Shown one piece after another: positions 56,601 to 64,000 of a stretch of 64,000 bases of DNA (positions are counted from its first letter, which is position 1; each line of letters starts with the position of its first letter). The notes below the pieces were generated by a model. The model had not been told where the DNA came from. It worked only from the letters and a program-made list of their open reading frames with translations, and did no database searches. The stretch is taken from NCBI RefSeq assembly GCF_013373865.1, contig NC_050473.1:20251597-20315596 (forward strand). Direction: 5' to 3'. The stretch comes from Monomorium pharaonis (lineage: Eukaryota; Arthropoda; Insecta; Hymenoptera; Formicidae). The translations under genes were made by a program, and so were the position numbers.

Positions 56601-58875
56601 CGTGTTGGAGAATTGGCGCCCTCTCGCCTTGGGGGACACTGTCCCTAAGCTCTTCGCCGCGCTCTTGGCCGACCGTCTGACCGACTGGTCGATCGACCAC
56701 GGCCGGCTTAGTCCCGCTCAAAAGGGCTTCCTGCGGGACGAGGGGTGCTACGAGCACAACTTCGTCCTTCAGGAGGTCCTGAACGATGCGCGGAGGACCC
56801 GGAGGCAAGCGGTCGTCGCGTGGCTGGACCTGTCCAACGCGTTTGGATCGATCCCGCACGAGACGATCCGTCATGCGCTCACTGGAGCGGGTGTCCCACG
56901 GGGCCTCATAGCGATATGGGACTCCATGTACGATGGTTGCACGACGCGGGTGCGTGCCGCCGACGGATTCACCGCGCCCATCCGCATTCGCTCGGGCGTC
57001 AAGCAGGGTTGTCCGCTAAGCCCCATTGTTTTCAATATCGCCATCGACTCGGTGTTGCGTGCAACTACCGAGTTCGATGACGGCTATCGGCTCCACGGTC
57101 ACCGGTGGAGCACATTGGCTTACGCGGATGACATTGCACTCCTGTCATCGACGCCCGAGGGAATGCGGAGACTGCTTAATGCAGTGGAGAAGGAGGCAGC
57201 GTCGGTAGGATTGCGGTTCAACCCTGCCAAATGTGCCACCCTGCACATCGGTGCGGGCAATGGCGGCAGGGTCCTGCCGACGTCATTCCGGATCCAGGGC
57301 CAACCGATGCGTCCGCTGTTAGAGGGTGAATCCTATGAACATCTCGGGGTTCCAACGGGATTCTCCGTCGACCAGACGCCCTACGCCACTGTCGGGGACA
57401 TCGTCTCTGACCTCCAGGCGGTCGACCGTTCCCTCCTCGCTCCGTGGCAGAAATTTGATGTAATGGCGACGTTCATCCTGCCACGTTTGGACTTTCTGCT
57501 GCGGGGAGCCAGGGTTTTGAAGCGTCCTCTCGCGGCCGTCGACAAGACCATCCGTCGATACGCGAAATCCTGGATGAATCTCCCTCAGCGAGCGAGTGCG
57601 GAGGGCGTCTACATGCCACCCAAATGGGGGGGGTGTGGACTCCTGCCGCTCTCAGATCTCGCCGACGTCTTGTCCATCGCCCACGTTTTCCGTATGCTTA
57701 CGGTGCGTGACGCGGCGGTCAGGACGTTGGCGTGGGAATCGTTGAGGGGAGTGGTTCATCGCAGGATCGGCCACGTCCCTAGTTGCGAGGATATCGCCAG
57801 TTTCCTCTCCGGCTCGCTGGAGGGGAACCTGAGGGACGGAGGGGAGGCTTCGCTCTGGTCGAGGGCTCGGAACGCCGCAAGGAGACAGTCGGAGAGGCTG
57901 TTGCTGCGATGGCGGTGGGTCGAGGAGACGGAGGAGATGATCTTGGAATGCCGAGGTCCCAGAGGAGCGGCGATTAAGATCCCGCCTGGAGCGCGCGACC
58001 AGGTCGTGGGTCGGCTGCGCTCAGCTGTAGCAGAGCACTACGCGAGCACTCTGCTCGCTAAGAAGGACCAGGGAAAGGTCTTCGAGGTGTCGTCGCGGTG
58101 CCGAGTGAGCAATCACTTCATCCGCGGCGGCAGCTTCACTCGCTTCGCCGACTGGCGCTTCATTCATAAGGCCAGATTAGATGTTTTACCCCTCAACGGC
58201 GCGCGGCGTTGGGGGGAAGGAGACAAGCGCTGTCGGCGGTGCGGTGAAGTATCGGAGACACTTCCCCACGTGCTCTGCCACTGCGGCGTCCACTCTGCCG
58301 CAATACAGCTGAGGCACAACGCTGCATTGCACCGCCTCTGGAGGGCTTGCCGTCTACCAGGGGAAAAGCGGGTCAACCAGCGTGTAGAGGGGATCGACGG
58401 GGAACTTGGGGAGCTACGACCTGATCTTGTGATCAGGCACGAGCCCTCCAAGTGTGTCGTCATATGCGACGTGACGGTGCCCTTTGAGAACCGTTGGCAA
58501 GCTTTCGAGGACGCTCGCGCGAGGAAAATCGCCAAGTACTCGCCGCTAGCAGAGGAGCTCCAACGCAGAGGGTACCGTGTGGTCGTGACGGCCTTCGTCG
58601 TCGGTGCTCTCGGGTCATGGGATCCGAGAAACGAAGCGGTGTTGAGACTCCTACGGGTTGGCGCCCCGTATGCGTCCATGATGCGCCGCTTGATCGTCTC
58701 GGATACCATACGCTGGTCTAGGGACATTTATGTGGAGCATGTGTCCGGCATCAGGCAGTACGAGGCTCCTCCTCATGTTGCCGGTGGTGGACTCGCGACA
58801 CCGCCTCAAGCCGTTCGCCGACGCTGGCTCGCCGGAGAACTGGAACAGCGGCGCGTCGCGTATCCGAATGTGTGA
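53626..58875 (+). CDS. retrotransposon polyprotein, unit 2 (identical to unit 1)
   Basis: The 1749-aa translation is identical to that of unit 1: two N-terminal C2H2-type zinc fingers (residues 25-59 and 68-92), RT with YADD at 1166-1169, CCHC at 1536-1553, and a restriction-like endonuclease with PD 1599-1600, D1615, K1634. No stop or frameshift. In a selfish element, two intact identical frames point to recent activity or recent copying. The start may be the second ATG (53632), as argued for unit 1. Confidence 0.93.
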   Translation: MAMSGPTEFVFEYPLPPEWNDRARCPRCWAAREAGSHKESVTGDFCDMAHLAKHLKKKHPGDTIIYKCAFCNFRGTSKYPLKDVKIHIEKRHKSPAANAPCPSTRDSDRRSGESCGTGVRTRASGACAGPSGAARGARNTAPRDLRQPGLPFVPTPPPQTSRAATRTSATPPPVATESPSYAAVTAGSTRPRTTPPTTANTRRSTAAKSAAPTAAATTSARTAATTISTRCTVLSNERVSMPINRKTAAQPSTSRAGANYNKTTTRPASAAVSPPIAARSARAPSQPPQRKTPAAGAAGAPTTIRRSGEGAPRKSPLERPIASRTRRAASVPIEKSEPRRNAARPGRVPPHPPAEEISIHSSDGEGTPRNIGGAGATRKMTRKLPDRTPPSTSQGGAMTRTRSRAASVPVENSALESRRAALDRTSSRAMGSAASRSTGVSTRRTPAKQPPVRPPSLLPNTSDRPTGGPSERIPSLSPATSLPTTLTTCTVTTTTCGSPVMSTGLPAGGRQMSPRLPPLPTIVEASPCAAVMMRTPPKQRPPAPPRRESPEERKSAAPPTTPGSEGDEEEAWRVCLGRRAGRRRLPPTPPSDHESPLAACARTPPSASPKASANSRETASHRESLNLSDFNNNEITATSTQTVPPSATEAESCRRTSPDHEEADNRERTAQVGAVHPNAPVNVRGVMGRRRAAVPPSVPPREEGGAPPAPVCRHGGRGRHDGRRRVDVPAGQPPRGRPAPATVARQRRRERVAARDALVGRAEAVATIADLETVAVSVAAFFGEEASERTGRAAPGAQDRPDRSRNAGARRGARGGESLRREGANGAGPAPARPAASGEARGDWVCEAKRIQALYRANRRKAVREVLQGPAESCQVPIRRVQEYFEQLYSGHRENLAGAGVREANHTDPSGVAGEFSYLLDPFTQREVDRRLRRMNNSAPGPDGVSYRDLRGADPGAGLLSAVFNACLRLEAVPASWKTSNTLLIHKKGDQNVLENWRPLALGDTVPKLFAALLADRLTDWSIDHGRLSPAQKGFLRDEGCYEHNFVLQEVLNDARRTRRQAVVAWLDLSNAFGSIPHETIRHALTGAGVPRGLIAIWDSMYDGCTTRVRAADGFTAPIRIRSGVKQGCPLSPIVFNIAIDSVLRATTEFDDGYRLHGHRWSTLAYADDIALLSSTPEGMRRLLNAVEKEAASVGLRFNPAKCATLHIGAGNGGRVLPTSFRIQGQPMRPLLEGESYEHLGVPTGFSVDQTPYATVGDIVSDLQAVDRSLLAPWQKFDVMATFILPRLDFLLRGARVLKRPLAAVDKTIRRYAKSWMNLPQRASAEGVYMPPKWGGCGLLPLSDLADVLSIAHVFRMLTVRDAAVRTLAWESLRGVVHRRIGHVPSCEDIASFLSGSLEGNLRDGGEASLWSRARNAARRQSERLLLRWRWVEETEEMILECRGPRGAAIKIPPGARDQVVGRLRSAVAEHYASTLLAKKDQGKVFEVSSRCRVSNHFIRGGSFTRFADWRFIHKARLDVLPLNGARRWGEGDKRCRRCGEVSETLPHVLCHCGVHSAAIQLRHNAALHRLWRACRLPGEKRVNQRVEGIDGELGELRPDLVIRHEPSKCVVICDVTVPFENRWQAFEDARARKIAKYSPLAEELQRRGYRVVVTAFVVGALGSWDPRNEAVLRLLRVGAPYASMMRRLIVSDTIRWSRDIYVEHVSGIRQYEAPPHVAGGGLATPPQAVRRRWLAGELEQRRVAYPNV

Positions 58876-59046
58876 ATGTCGCGTAAATTAATATCGTTTT
58901 TGTCTCGGCCCCCCCTTTTTAACCGCACAGGAGGGAGCGGCCCAAAATGCACTTTATTTATTATTTTTAATTTTTAAGTACAAACTTTTTTATTATTATT
59001 ATTTTTTTTTTATTTGACTAGTGCACGGGGCCCCTCCTGACTGGTT

Positions 59047-59085
<39 letters not shown>

Positions 59086-59721
59086 TTCATTTATTTATTT
59101 AATCATTTATTTATTTATTTATTTATTCATACACTTATTTATTTATTTTATCTATTTATTTATTCCTTTTTTTTTTTTTTTTTTTTACATATTTGACATT
59201 TTCTTTTTTATTCTATTTATTACTCTTTAATTTTTATTTTTCTTTATTTTTACCTATTTATTCTCTCTTAACTTTTATTTTCTTGTTTGTGGGGCCCTGA
59301 ATATCCGTGTATGAATGTCGCGAAAACTATATTGTATTTTAGCGGGTATGAATGCCGCGTTTTGACTACTCTTAATTTTAACTATTTGTTTATTGCCGCG
59401 CGCGCGTACCCCTGGGATTTTTATTATTTCCGACGACCACTATCTGTGATACTCCCAGGGGACGCCCACATAATTGTGATAACGTATCCCCCCAGCACGC
59501 GAGCTGGGGGGATGAAAATATATGTGATACTTTACGCGGGCTGGGGGAAGCGTCCCCCAGCCCCTAATTAGTCATGCCCACTGGCAGGGGGGGCCATTGT
59601 CCCCTGCCCATAAAGTATTTTAAGCATGCGCGCGGCCTAGCCCGCTCATTTCTGTACCTGCCCCAGGGGGGATTTGTTCCCCCTGGGGACTATCTTTTGT
59701 TTAAAATAAAGAGCGAGTTAA
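58876..59721 (+). other. 3' UTR of unit 2
   Basis: Same layout as unit 1: T-rich stretch, (TTTA)n at about 59048-59160, a hairpin block at about 59409-59688, AATAAA at 59705 and the junction GAGTTA|ATCTG. The frame at 59021-59230 is a by-product of the TTTA repeat. Confidence 0.7.
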
Positions 59722-59868
59722 TCTGTTCTTATCAGCTTAATATCTGATACAGTCCCCATAGGGGACTCAGAATATTAAACTGATTTTTGCAACCAGGCGG
59801 GGTTCCGGGGCTTGCTCCGACCCTACCGCGGGTCGACTCGGCATTGCAGTGCCGTCGAGTTCGGCCCA
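59722..59868 (+). pseudogene. U2 nucleotides 41-187, variant stem IV, between units 2 and 3
   Basis: The first 113 nt are identical to the intact U2, while the last 34 nt carry 8 substitutions, all in or next to stem IV. The conserved loop ATTGCAGT is kept. The stem reads CTCGGC/GTCGAG instead of CCCGAC/GTCGGG: one C:G pair became T:A and one A:T became G:T, so pairing is preserved. The 5' 40 nt are missing. Confidence 0.9.
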
Positions 59869-60892
59869 ATAAGTATTATCAAATACATACAAGGCGAGCC
59901 TGGCGCCTCTCTAGATCTAATAGTAAAAACGTCCAAGTGTAGTAATATTCTGGGTCCCCCAACATACCTGCGGGTACGGCACTGGAAATATCCTAAGTCC
60001 CGCTGCCGGCTGCCGTAGTAATATAAATTCACTTATTATAACGTGCACTGCACGAAAATTATAACATCTGTTGGCTTGGCACATGGCAATACTCGCCATG
60101 TGCCATAGAGTATAGCATAGACGGCGGCCGCGCACCGGGCTTAAGCCGGACCCGCACAGTGGGTATGTTCAATAGCTCGGAGATTAGTATATAAGTTCGA
60201 GTGTGTGTGTCGCGTCGCGTCTTTGCCGAGGAGCGATTCCGACCAAGTATACGCGCCGCTCTAACTTAGAACCGGGAACGCACTAAAGTTCGTTCATAAA
60301 TATTAGGCTCCGTTCACCGGACAAGTTCCCGGTATACATATCGCGAGTGCCGAAAAATTTACAAGTACCGCGAGTGGACAAGCGACCAGGAGACGAAGCA
60401 GAAGATCGCCCAGGGACCGTTGGACCCGACATTGGTAAGTAATATTGCTATTACTACTTTGGTGGTGGGCCGGCACTCAGTGGTCGGTGCGAAAGTGAAG
60501 CCGCGCAGGACGAGAGTCCGGCGCAGTCCCCCTCCTCCCCGGCACGTGAGTTGCCAATTCCCGGGAGGAACGAGCGGCGCCTGTCGGCGTTCTCTCGTCG
60601 CGTCGCCGTCGGTGCGCGGGTACGTTCGTACTCTTCCGCGCCGTCGACGTGCGTGGCGTGGGCGCGTCGCCCGGCGGCGCTCTTAATTTTAAATAGTGCG
60701 CGCACGGCGGGAGCGCCGTTGGCCCTCTCGTCGACCAACCAGCGCGCGCGCCGGGCTCTCTTCCGGCGAGGCGGATTCGCTCCGTCACTGCGTGTCGAGA
60801 GGCTATTGGACTTGTCCAATAGTCTCTCCAAAGATCGAGCGGGCCCTTAATAGCAAGGAATAAATTTAATTAAATAATTAAAAGTAATAGCA
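59869..60892 (+). promoter_or_regulatory. 5' leader of unit 3
   Basis: Diverged from units 1 and 2, yet GGCGAGCCTGGCGCCTCT, the GGCACATGGC hairpin (with a loop shorter by two bases), GACGGCGGCCGCGCACCG, TATATAAG and the CTATTGGAC hairpin (60797-60828) are conserved. Conserved patches in a drifting background suggest functional RNA or promoter parts. Confidence 0.55.
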
Positions 60893-63800
60893 ATGTCGGG
60901 TCCAGCGGAATTTGTTTTTGAATATCCCCTGCCTCCAGAATGGAACAATCGCGCTCGCTGCCCCCGGTGTTGGGCAGCGAGGGAGGCAGGGAGTCACAAG
61001 GAAAGCGTGACGGGCGACTTCTGCGACATGGCGCACCTCGCGAAACATATGAAAAAGAAACACGCGGGGGATACAATTTTATATAAATGCGCTTACTGTA
61101 ATTTCAGGGGGACGACTAAATACCCCCTGAAAGATGTAAAAATTCATCTAGAAAAACACCATAAATCCCCCGCTGCGGGTGCGCCATGTCCGAGCACTCG
61201 CGATAGCGATAGGAGATCCGGCGAGTCATGCGGTACGGGCGTGCGTACTCGTGCATCGGGCGCGTGCGCGGGACCATCGGGGGCGGCCAGGGGGGTGCGA
61301 AACACTGCCCCACGCGACCTGCGGCAACCCGGGTTGCCCTTCGTGCCTACCCCGCCGCCACAAACATCAACGACGGCCACAAGGAGAAGCGCGACACCGA
61401 CATCCGTCGCGGCAGAGTCCCCCTCGTATGCGGCAGTGACTGCGGGCAATACTAGGCCACGGACAACCCCGCCAACGACGATCGGAGCCCGCAGATCCAC
61501 TGCCGCCAAAAGCGCCGCGCCAATAGCCACAACATCGGCGAGGACCGCCGCGATGACAACATCAACGAGGTGTACAGTGTTGTCCAACGAGAAAGTAAAT
61601 ATGCCCATCAATAAAAAGACTGCCGCACAACCGTCAACCTCGCGGGCCGGTGCCAACTCTAATAAAATCAACACCCGGCCCGCCAGTGCGGCAGTTAGCC
61701 CGCCAATCGCGGCAAGATCGGCACGCGCTCCCTCCCAACCCCCGCAGCGAAAAACATCAGCTGCGGGGGCAGGAGGAGCGCCCACCACCACCCGTCGGAG
61801 CGGGGAGGGAGCTCCAAGGAAATCGCCGCTCGAGAGGCCAATCGCGTCAAGAACGCGTCGAGCGGCGAGCGTGCCGATCGAGAAGAGCGAGCCCAGGAGA
61901 AATGCAGCCAGACCGGGACGCGTCCCCCCGCACCCTCCCGCCGAGGAAATTTCCATCCATTCCTCGGACGGGGAGGGCACGCCAAGGAACATCGGCGGCG
62001 CGGGGGCGACTGGGAAATCAACGAGAAAGCTGCCCGACAAGACTCCGCCGTCCACCAGCCAAGGCGGAGCCGTGACAAGGACGAGGAGTCGGGCGGCCAG
62101 CGTCCCGGTCGAGAACAGCGCCCTGGAGAGTCGGCGGGCTGCTCTGGACCGGACATCGTCCAGAGCGATGGGCAGTGCGGCGTCGCGCAGCACGGGGGTG
62201 TCGACGAGGAGGACCCCGGCAAAGCAACCCCCCGTGCGGCCCCCCAGCCTGTCGCCGAACACCAGCGACAGACCAACGGGGGGCCCCAGCGAGAGAATTC
62301 CATCTCTCTCGCCCGCGACGTCGCTACCGACAACGCTGACCACCTGCACGGTGACGACGACGACGTGCGGGAGTCCAGTGATGTCCACTGGACTGCCCGC
62401 AGGGGGTAGGCACATTTCACCGCGCTTACCCCCCCTCCCGACCATCGCGGAGGCGTCACCGTGCGCGGCGGTCATGATGAGGACTCCCCCTAAACAACGA
62501 CCATCAGCGCCACCTAGGAGGGAGTCCCCGGAAGAAAGGAAGAGCGCGGCGCCACCTACAACACCGGGAAGTGAGGGGGACGAGGATAGTGCATGGAGGG
62601 TACACCTGGGGAGAAGAGCGGGGAGAAGGCGCCTCCCCCCGACCCCCCCCTCTGACTCCGAGTCCCCGTTGGCCGTGCGCGCGCGTACCCCGCCGAGTGC
62701 GTCGTCAAAAGCGTCGGCGAGCTCTCGCGAAAACGCCAGCCATCGCGAGAGCCTTAACTTATCGGATTTTAATAATAACGCAATCACGGCTACCTCCACC
62801 CAATCCGTCCCACCACCTACGACGGAGGCGGAAAGCTGTCGCGAGACATCGCCGGACCGTGAGGAGGCAGACAACCGGGAACGTACTGCACAGGTAGGTG
62901 CCGTACACCCGAATGCTCCCGTAAATGTCCGCGGTGTAATGGGTCGGCGGCGTGCGGCCGCGCCACCCAGCGTGCCACCTCGTGAGGAAGGTGGCGCACC
63001 TCCGGCCCCTGTCTGTCGTCACGGGGGTCGGGGGCGGCGCGACGGTCGGCGGCGTGTCGACGTTCCGGCCGGCCGGCCGCCGCGGGATCACCCGGCGCCT
63101 GCGACTGTCGCAAGGCAGCGTAGGCGTGAGCGGGTGGCTGCCCGCGACGCGCTGGTCGGGCGTGCGGAGGCCGTCGCTACGATTGCGGACCTGGAGACTG
63201 TCGCGGTCTCGGTCGCGGCATTTTTCGGGGAGGAAGCAGCGGAAAGGACCGGACGTGCCGCTCCCGGCGCCCAAGACCGCCCAACTCGGTCGCGGAACGC
63301 GGGGGCGCGTCGGGGGGCGAGGGGAGGTGAGTCTCTACGGAGAGAGGGCGCCGATAGCGCGGGGCCAGCACCGGCTCGCCCCGCAGCGTCGGGAGAAGCA
63401 CGCGGGGACTGGGTGTGTGAGGCCAAGCGCATTCAGGCGCTGTACAGGGCGAACCGTCGGAAGGCGGTTCGAGAGGTGCTCCAGGGTCCTGCCGAGTCGT
63501 GCCAAGTGCCGATTCGACGGGTCCAGGAGTACTTCGAACAACTATACTCCGGCCACCGGGAGAACCTGGCCGGCGCCGGGGTGCGCGAGGCCAATCACAC
63601 TGACCCCTCGGACGTGGCGGGGGAGTTTTCCTATCTCCTGAATCCCTTCACGCAGCGAGAGGTGGACCGTCGGCTCCGGCGTATGAACAACTCTGCGCCG
63701 GGTCCCGACGGTGTCTCCTACAAGGACCTGCGTGGAGCGGATCCGGGAGCTGGGCTCCTCAGCGCAGTGTTTAATGCGTGTCTGCGTCTCGAGGCGGTTC

Positions 63801-64000
63801 CCGCGTCCTGGAAGACCTCCAACACTCTTCTTATTCACAAGAAGGGTGACCAGAACGTGTTGGAGAATTGGCGCCCTCTCGCCTTGGGGGACACTGTCCC
63901 TAAGCTCTTCGCCGCGCTCTTGGCCGACCGTCTGACCGACTGGTCGATCGACCACGGCCGGCTTAGTCCCGCTCAAAAGGGCTTCCTGCGGGACGAGGGG
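60893..64000 (+). CDS. retrotransposon polyprotein, unit 3 (N-terminal 1036 codons, open at window end)
   Basis: The start is ATG at 60893, aligned with the second ATG of unit 1 because the first is ATA here. The frame stays open to the last base and covers both zinc fingers (CPRC and CAYC knuckles), the linker, the start of RT (KRIQALYRANRRKAV) and GPDGVSY, ending before motif A. Net length differs from unit 1 by 6 bp, a loss of two codons in the Ala/Thr-rich linker. Several zinc-finger-region changes are conservative (for example FCDMAHLAKHMKKKH). Open frame plus conservative change suggests purifying selection. The remainder, including YADD and endonuclease, lies outside. Confidence 0.88.
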   Translation, partial: MSGPAEFVFEYPLPPEWNNRARCPRCWAAREAGSHKESVTGDFCDMAHLAKHMKKKHAGDTILYKCAYCNFRGTTKYPLKDVKIHLEKHHKSPAAGAPCPSTRDSDRRSGESCGTGVRTRASGACAGPSGAARGVRNTAPRDLRQPGLPFVPTPPPQTSTTATRRSATPTSVAAESPSYAAVTAGNTRPRTTPPTTIGARRSTAAKSAAPIATTSARTAAMTTSTRCTVLSNEKVNMPINKKTAAQPSTSRAGANSNKINTRPASAAVSPPIAARSARAPSQPPQRKTSAAGAGGAPTTTRRSGEGAPRKSPLERPIASRTRRAASVPIEKSEPRRNAARPGRVPPHPPAEEISIHSSDGEGTPRNIGGAGATGKSTRKLPDKTPPSTSQGGAVTRTRSRAASVPVENSALESRRAALDRTSSRAMGSAASRSTGVSTRRTPAKQPPVRPPSLSPNTSDRPTGGPSERIPSLSPATSLPTTLTTCTVTTTTCGSPVMSTGLPAGGRHISPRLPPLPTIAEASPCAAVMMRTPPKQRPSAPPRRESPEERKSAAPPTTPGSEGDEDSAWRVHLGRRAGRRRLPPTPPSDSESPLAVRARTPPSASSKASASSRENASHRESLNLSDFNNNAITATSTQSVPPPTTEAESCRETSPDREEADNRERTAQVGAVHPNAPVNVRGVMGRRRAAAPPSVPPREEGGAPPAPVCRHGGRGRRDGRRRVDVPAGRPPRDHPAPATVARQRRRERVAARDALVGRAEAVATIADLETVAVSVAAFFGEEAAERTGRAAPGAQDRPTRSRNAGARRGARGGESLRREGADSAGPAPARPAASGEARGDWVCEAKRIQALYRANRRKAVREVLQGPAESCQVPIRRVQEYFEQLYSGHRENLAGAGVREANHTDPSDVAGEFSYLLNPFTQREVDRRLRRMNNSAPGPDGVSYKDLRGADPGAGLLSAVFNACLRLEAVPASWKTSNTLLIHKKGDQNVLENWRPLALGDTVPKLFAALLADRLTDWSIDHGRLSPAQKGFLRDEG

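Larger units (their letters stand above)
52468..59721 (+). mobile_element. U2-targeted non-LTR retrotransposon, unit 2 (7254 bp)
   Basis: Head-to-tail copy of unit 1 at an offset of 7253 bp. The leader and ORF appear identical. Differences noted are in the 3' UTR: a shorter ATTTATTT tract near 59010 and a longer T run near 59167. Such identity implies a very recent duplication, gene conversion, unequal exchange in the array, or an assembly duplication. Confidence 0.88.
59722..64000 (+). mobile_element. U2-targeted non-LTR retrotransposon, unit 3 (diverged, cut by window end)
   Basis: Same architecture as units 1 and 2 but a different lineage: the leader up to about 60190 is clearly diverged with several indels, and the rest of the leader and the ORF differ by a few percent. 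It keeps the hairpins, TATATAAG (about 60189-60196) and the GTAAGT. The 3' part lies beyond the window. Confidence 0.88.

Noticed and set aside
61144..62874. 576-codon minus-strand frame (also 405 and 456 codons in units 1 and 2)
   Set aside because: Antisense shadows of the GC-rich retrotransposon ORF; no domain seen, and the plus strand carries clear RT and endonuclease motifs.

Overview
The window looks like insect nuclear DNA, most likely from a hymenopteran such as an ant or wasp. The background is AT-rich and full of short inverted-repeat transposons. Two spliced exons encode part of an insect-type neurexin-1, there is a canonical U2 snRNA gene, and short TTAGG runs occur. The organism call is an inference; no species is identified.

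Left edge (1-1936): two plus-strand exons (1267-1446 and 1765-1936) encode most of the last laminin-G (LNS6) domain of neurexin-1. The second exon ends in a GTAAGT donor exactly where vertebrate neurexins have alternative splice site 4 (SS4). No later neurexin exon was recognised, so the remaining 62 kb is read as one very large intron and its contents.

Intron, 1.9-45 kb: mostly AT-rich DNA with (i) a satellite-like array of about 29 monomers of ~201 bp at 4.7-10.5 kb, with a higher-order period of 8 monomers; (ii) nested MITEs, including two hAT-like elements with perfect 8-bp target-site duplications; (iii) two long near-palindromic fold-back elements (3.2-3.8 kb and 20.5-21.4 kb); (iv) GA/GT and other microsatellites; and (v) several GC-elevated, non-repetitive islands that may be regulatory or unrecognised exons. 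No confident protein gene lies in this part.

Right part (45-64 kb): an intact 187-nt U2 snRNA gene (45175-45361) is followed directly, on the same strand, by a head-to-tail array of a non-LTR retrotransposon. The element has N-terminal zinc fingers, a reverse transcriptase, a CCHC knuckle and a restriction-like endonuclease, so it belongs to the R2-like, RLE-encoding group. Each element ends at the same point of U2, just after the branch-point recognition sequence GTAGTA, and is followed by U2 nucleotides 41-187 and then the next element. Units 1 and 2 (7253 and 7254 bp) are essentially identical; unit 3 is a diverged relative cut by the window edge. The 1749-aa frame is intact in units 1 and 2, and unit 3 is open to the last base. 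From the target it most resembles the known U2-specific Utopia lineage. The unusual point is the arrangement: the upstream U2 gene stays (or becomes) complete, either because the insertion makes a long target duplication or because the element carries the U2 3' part at its own 5' end.
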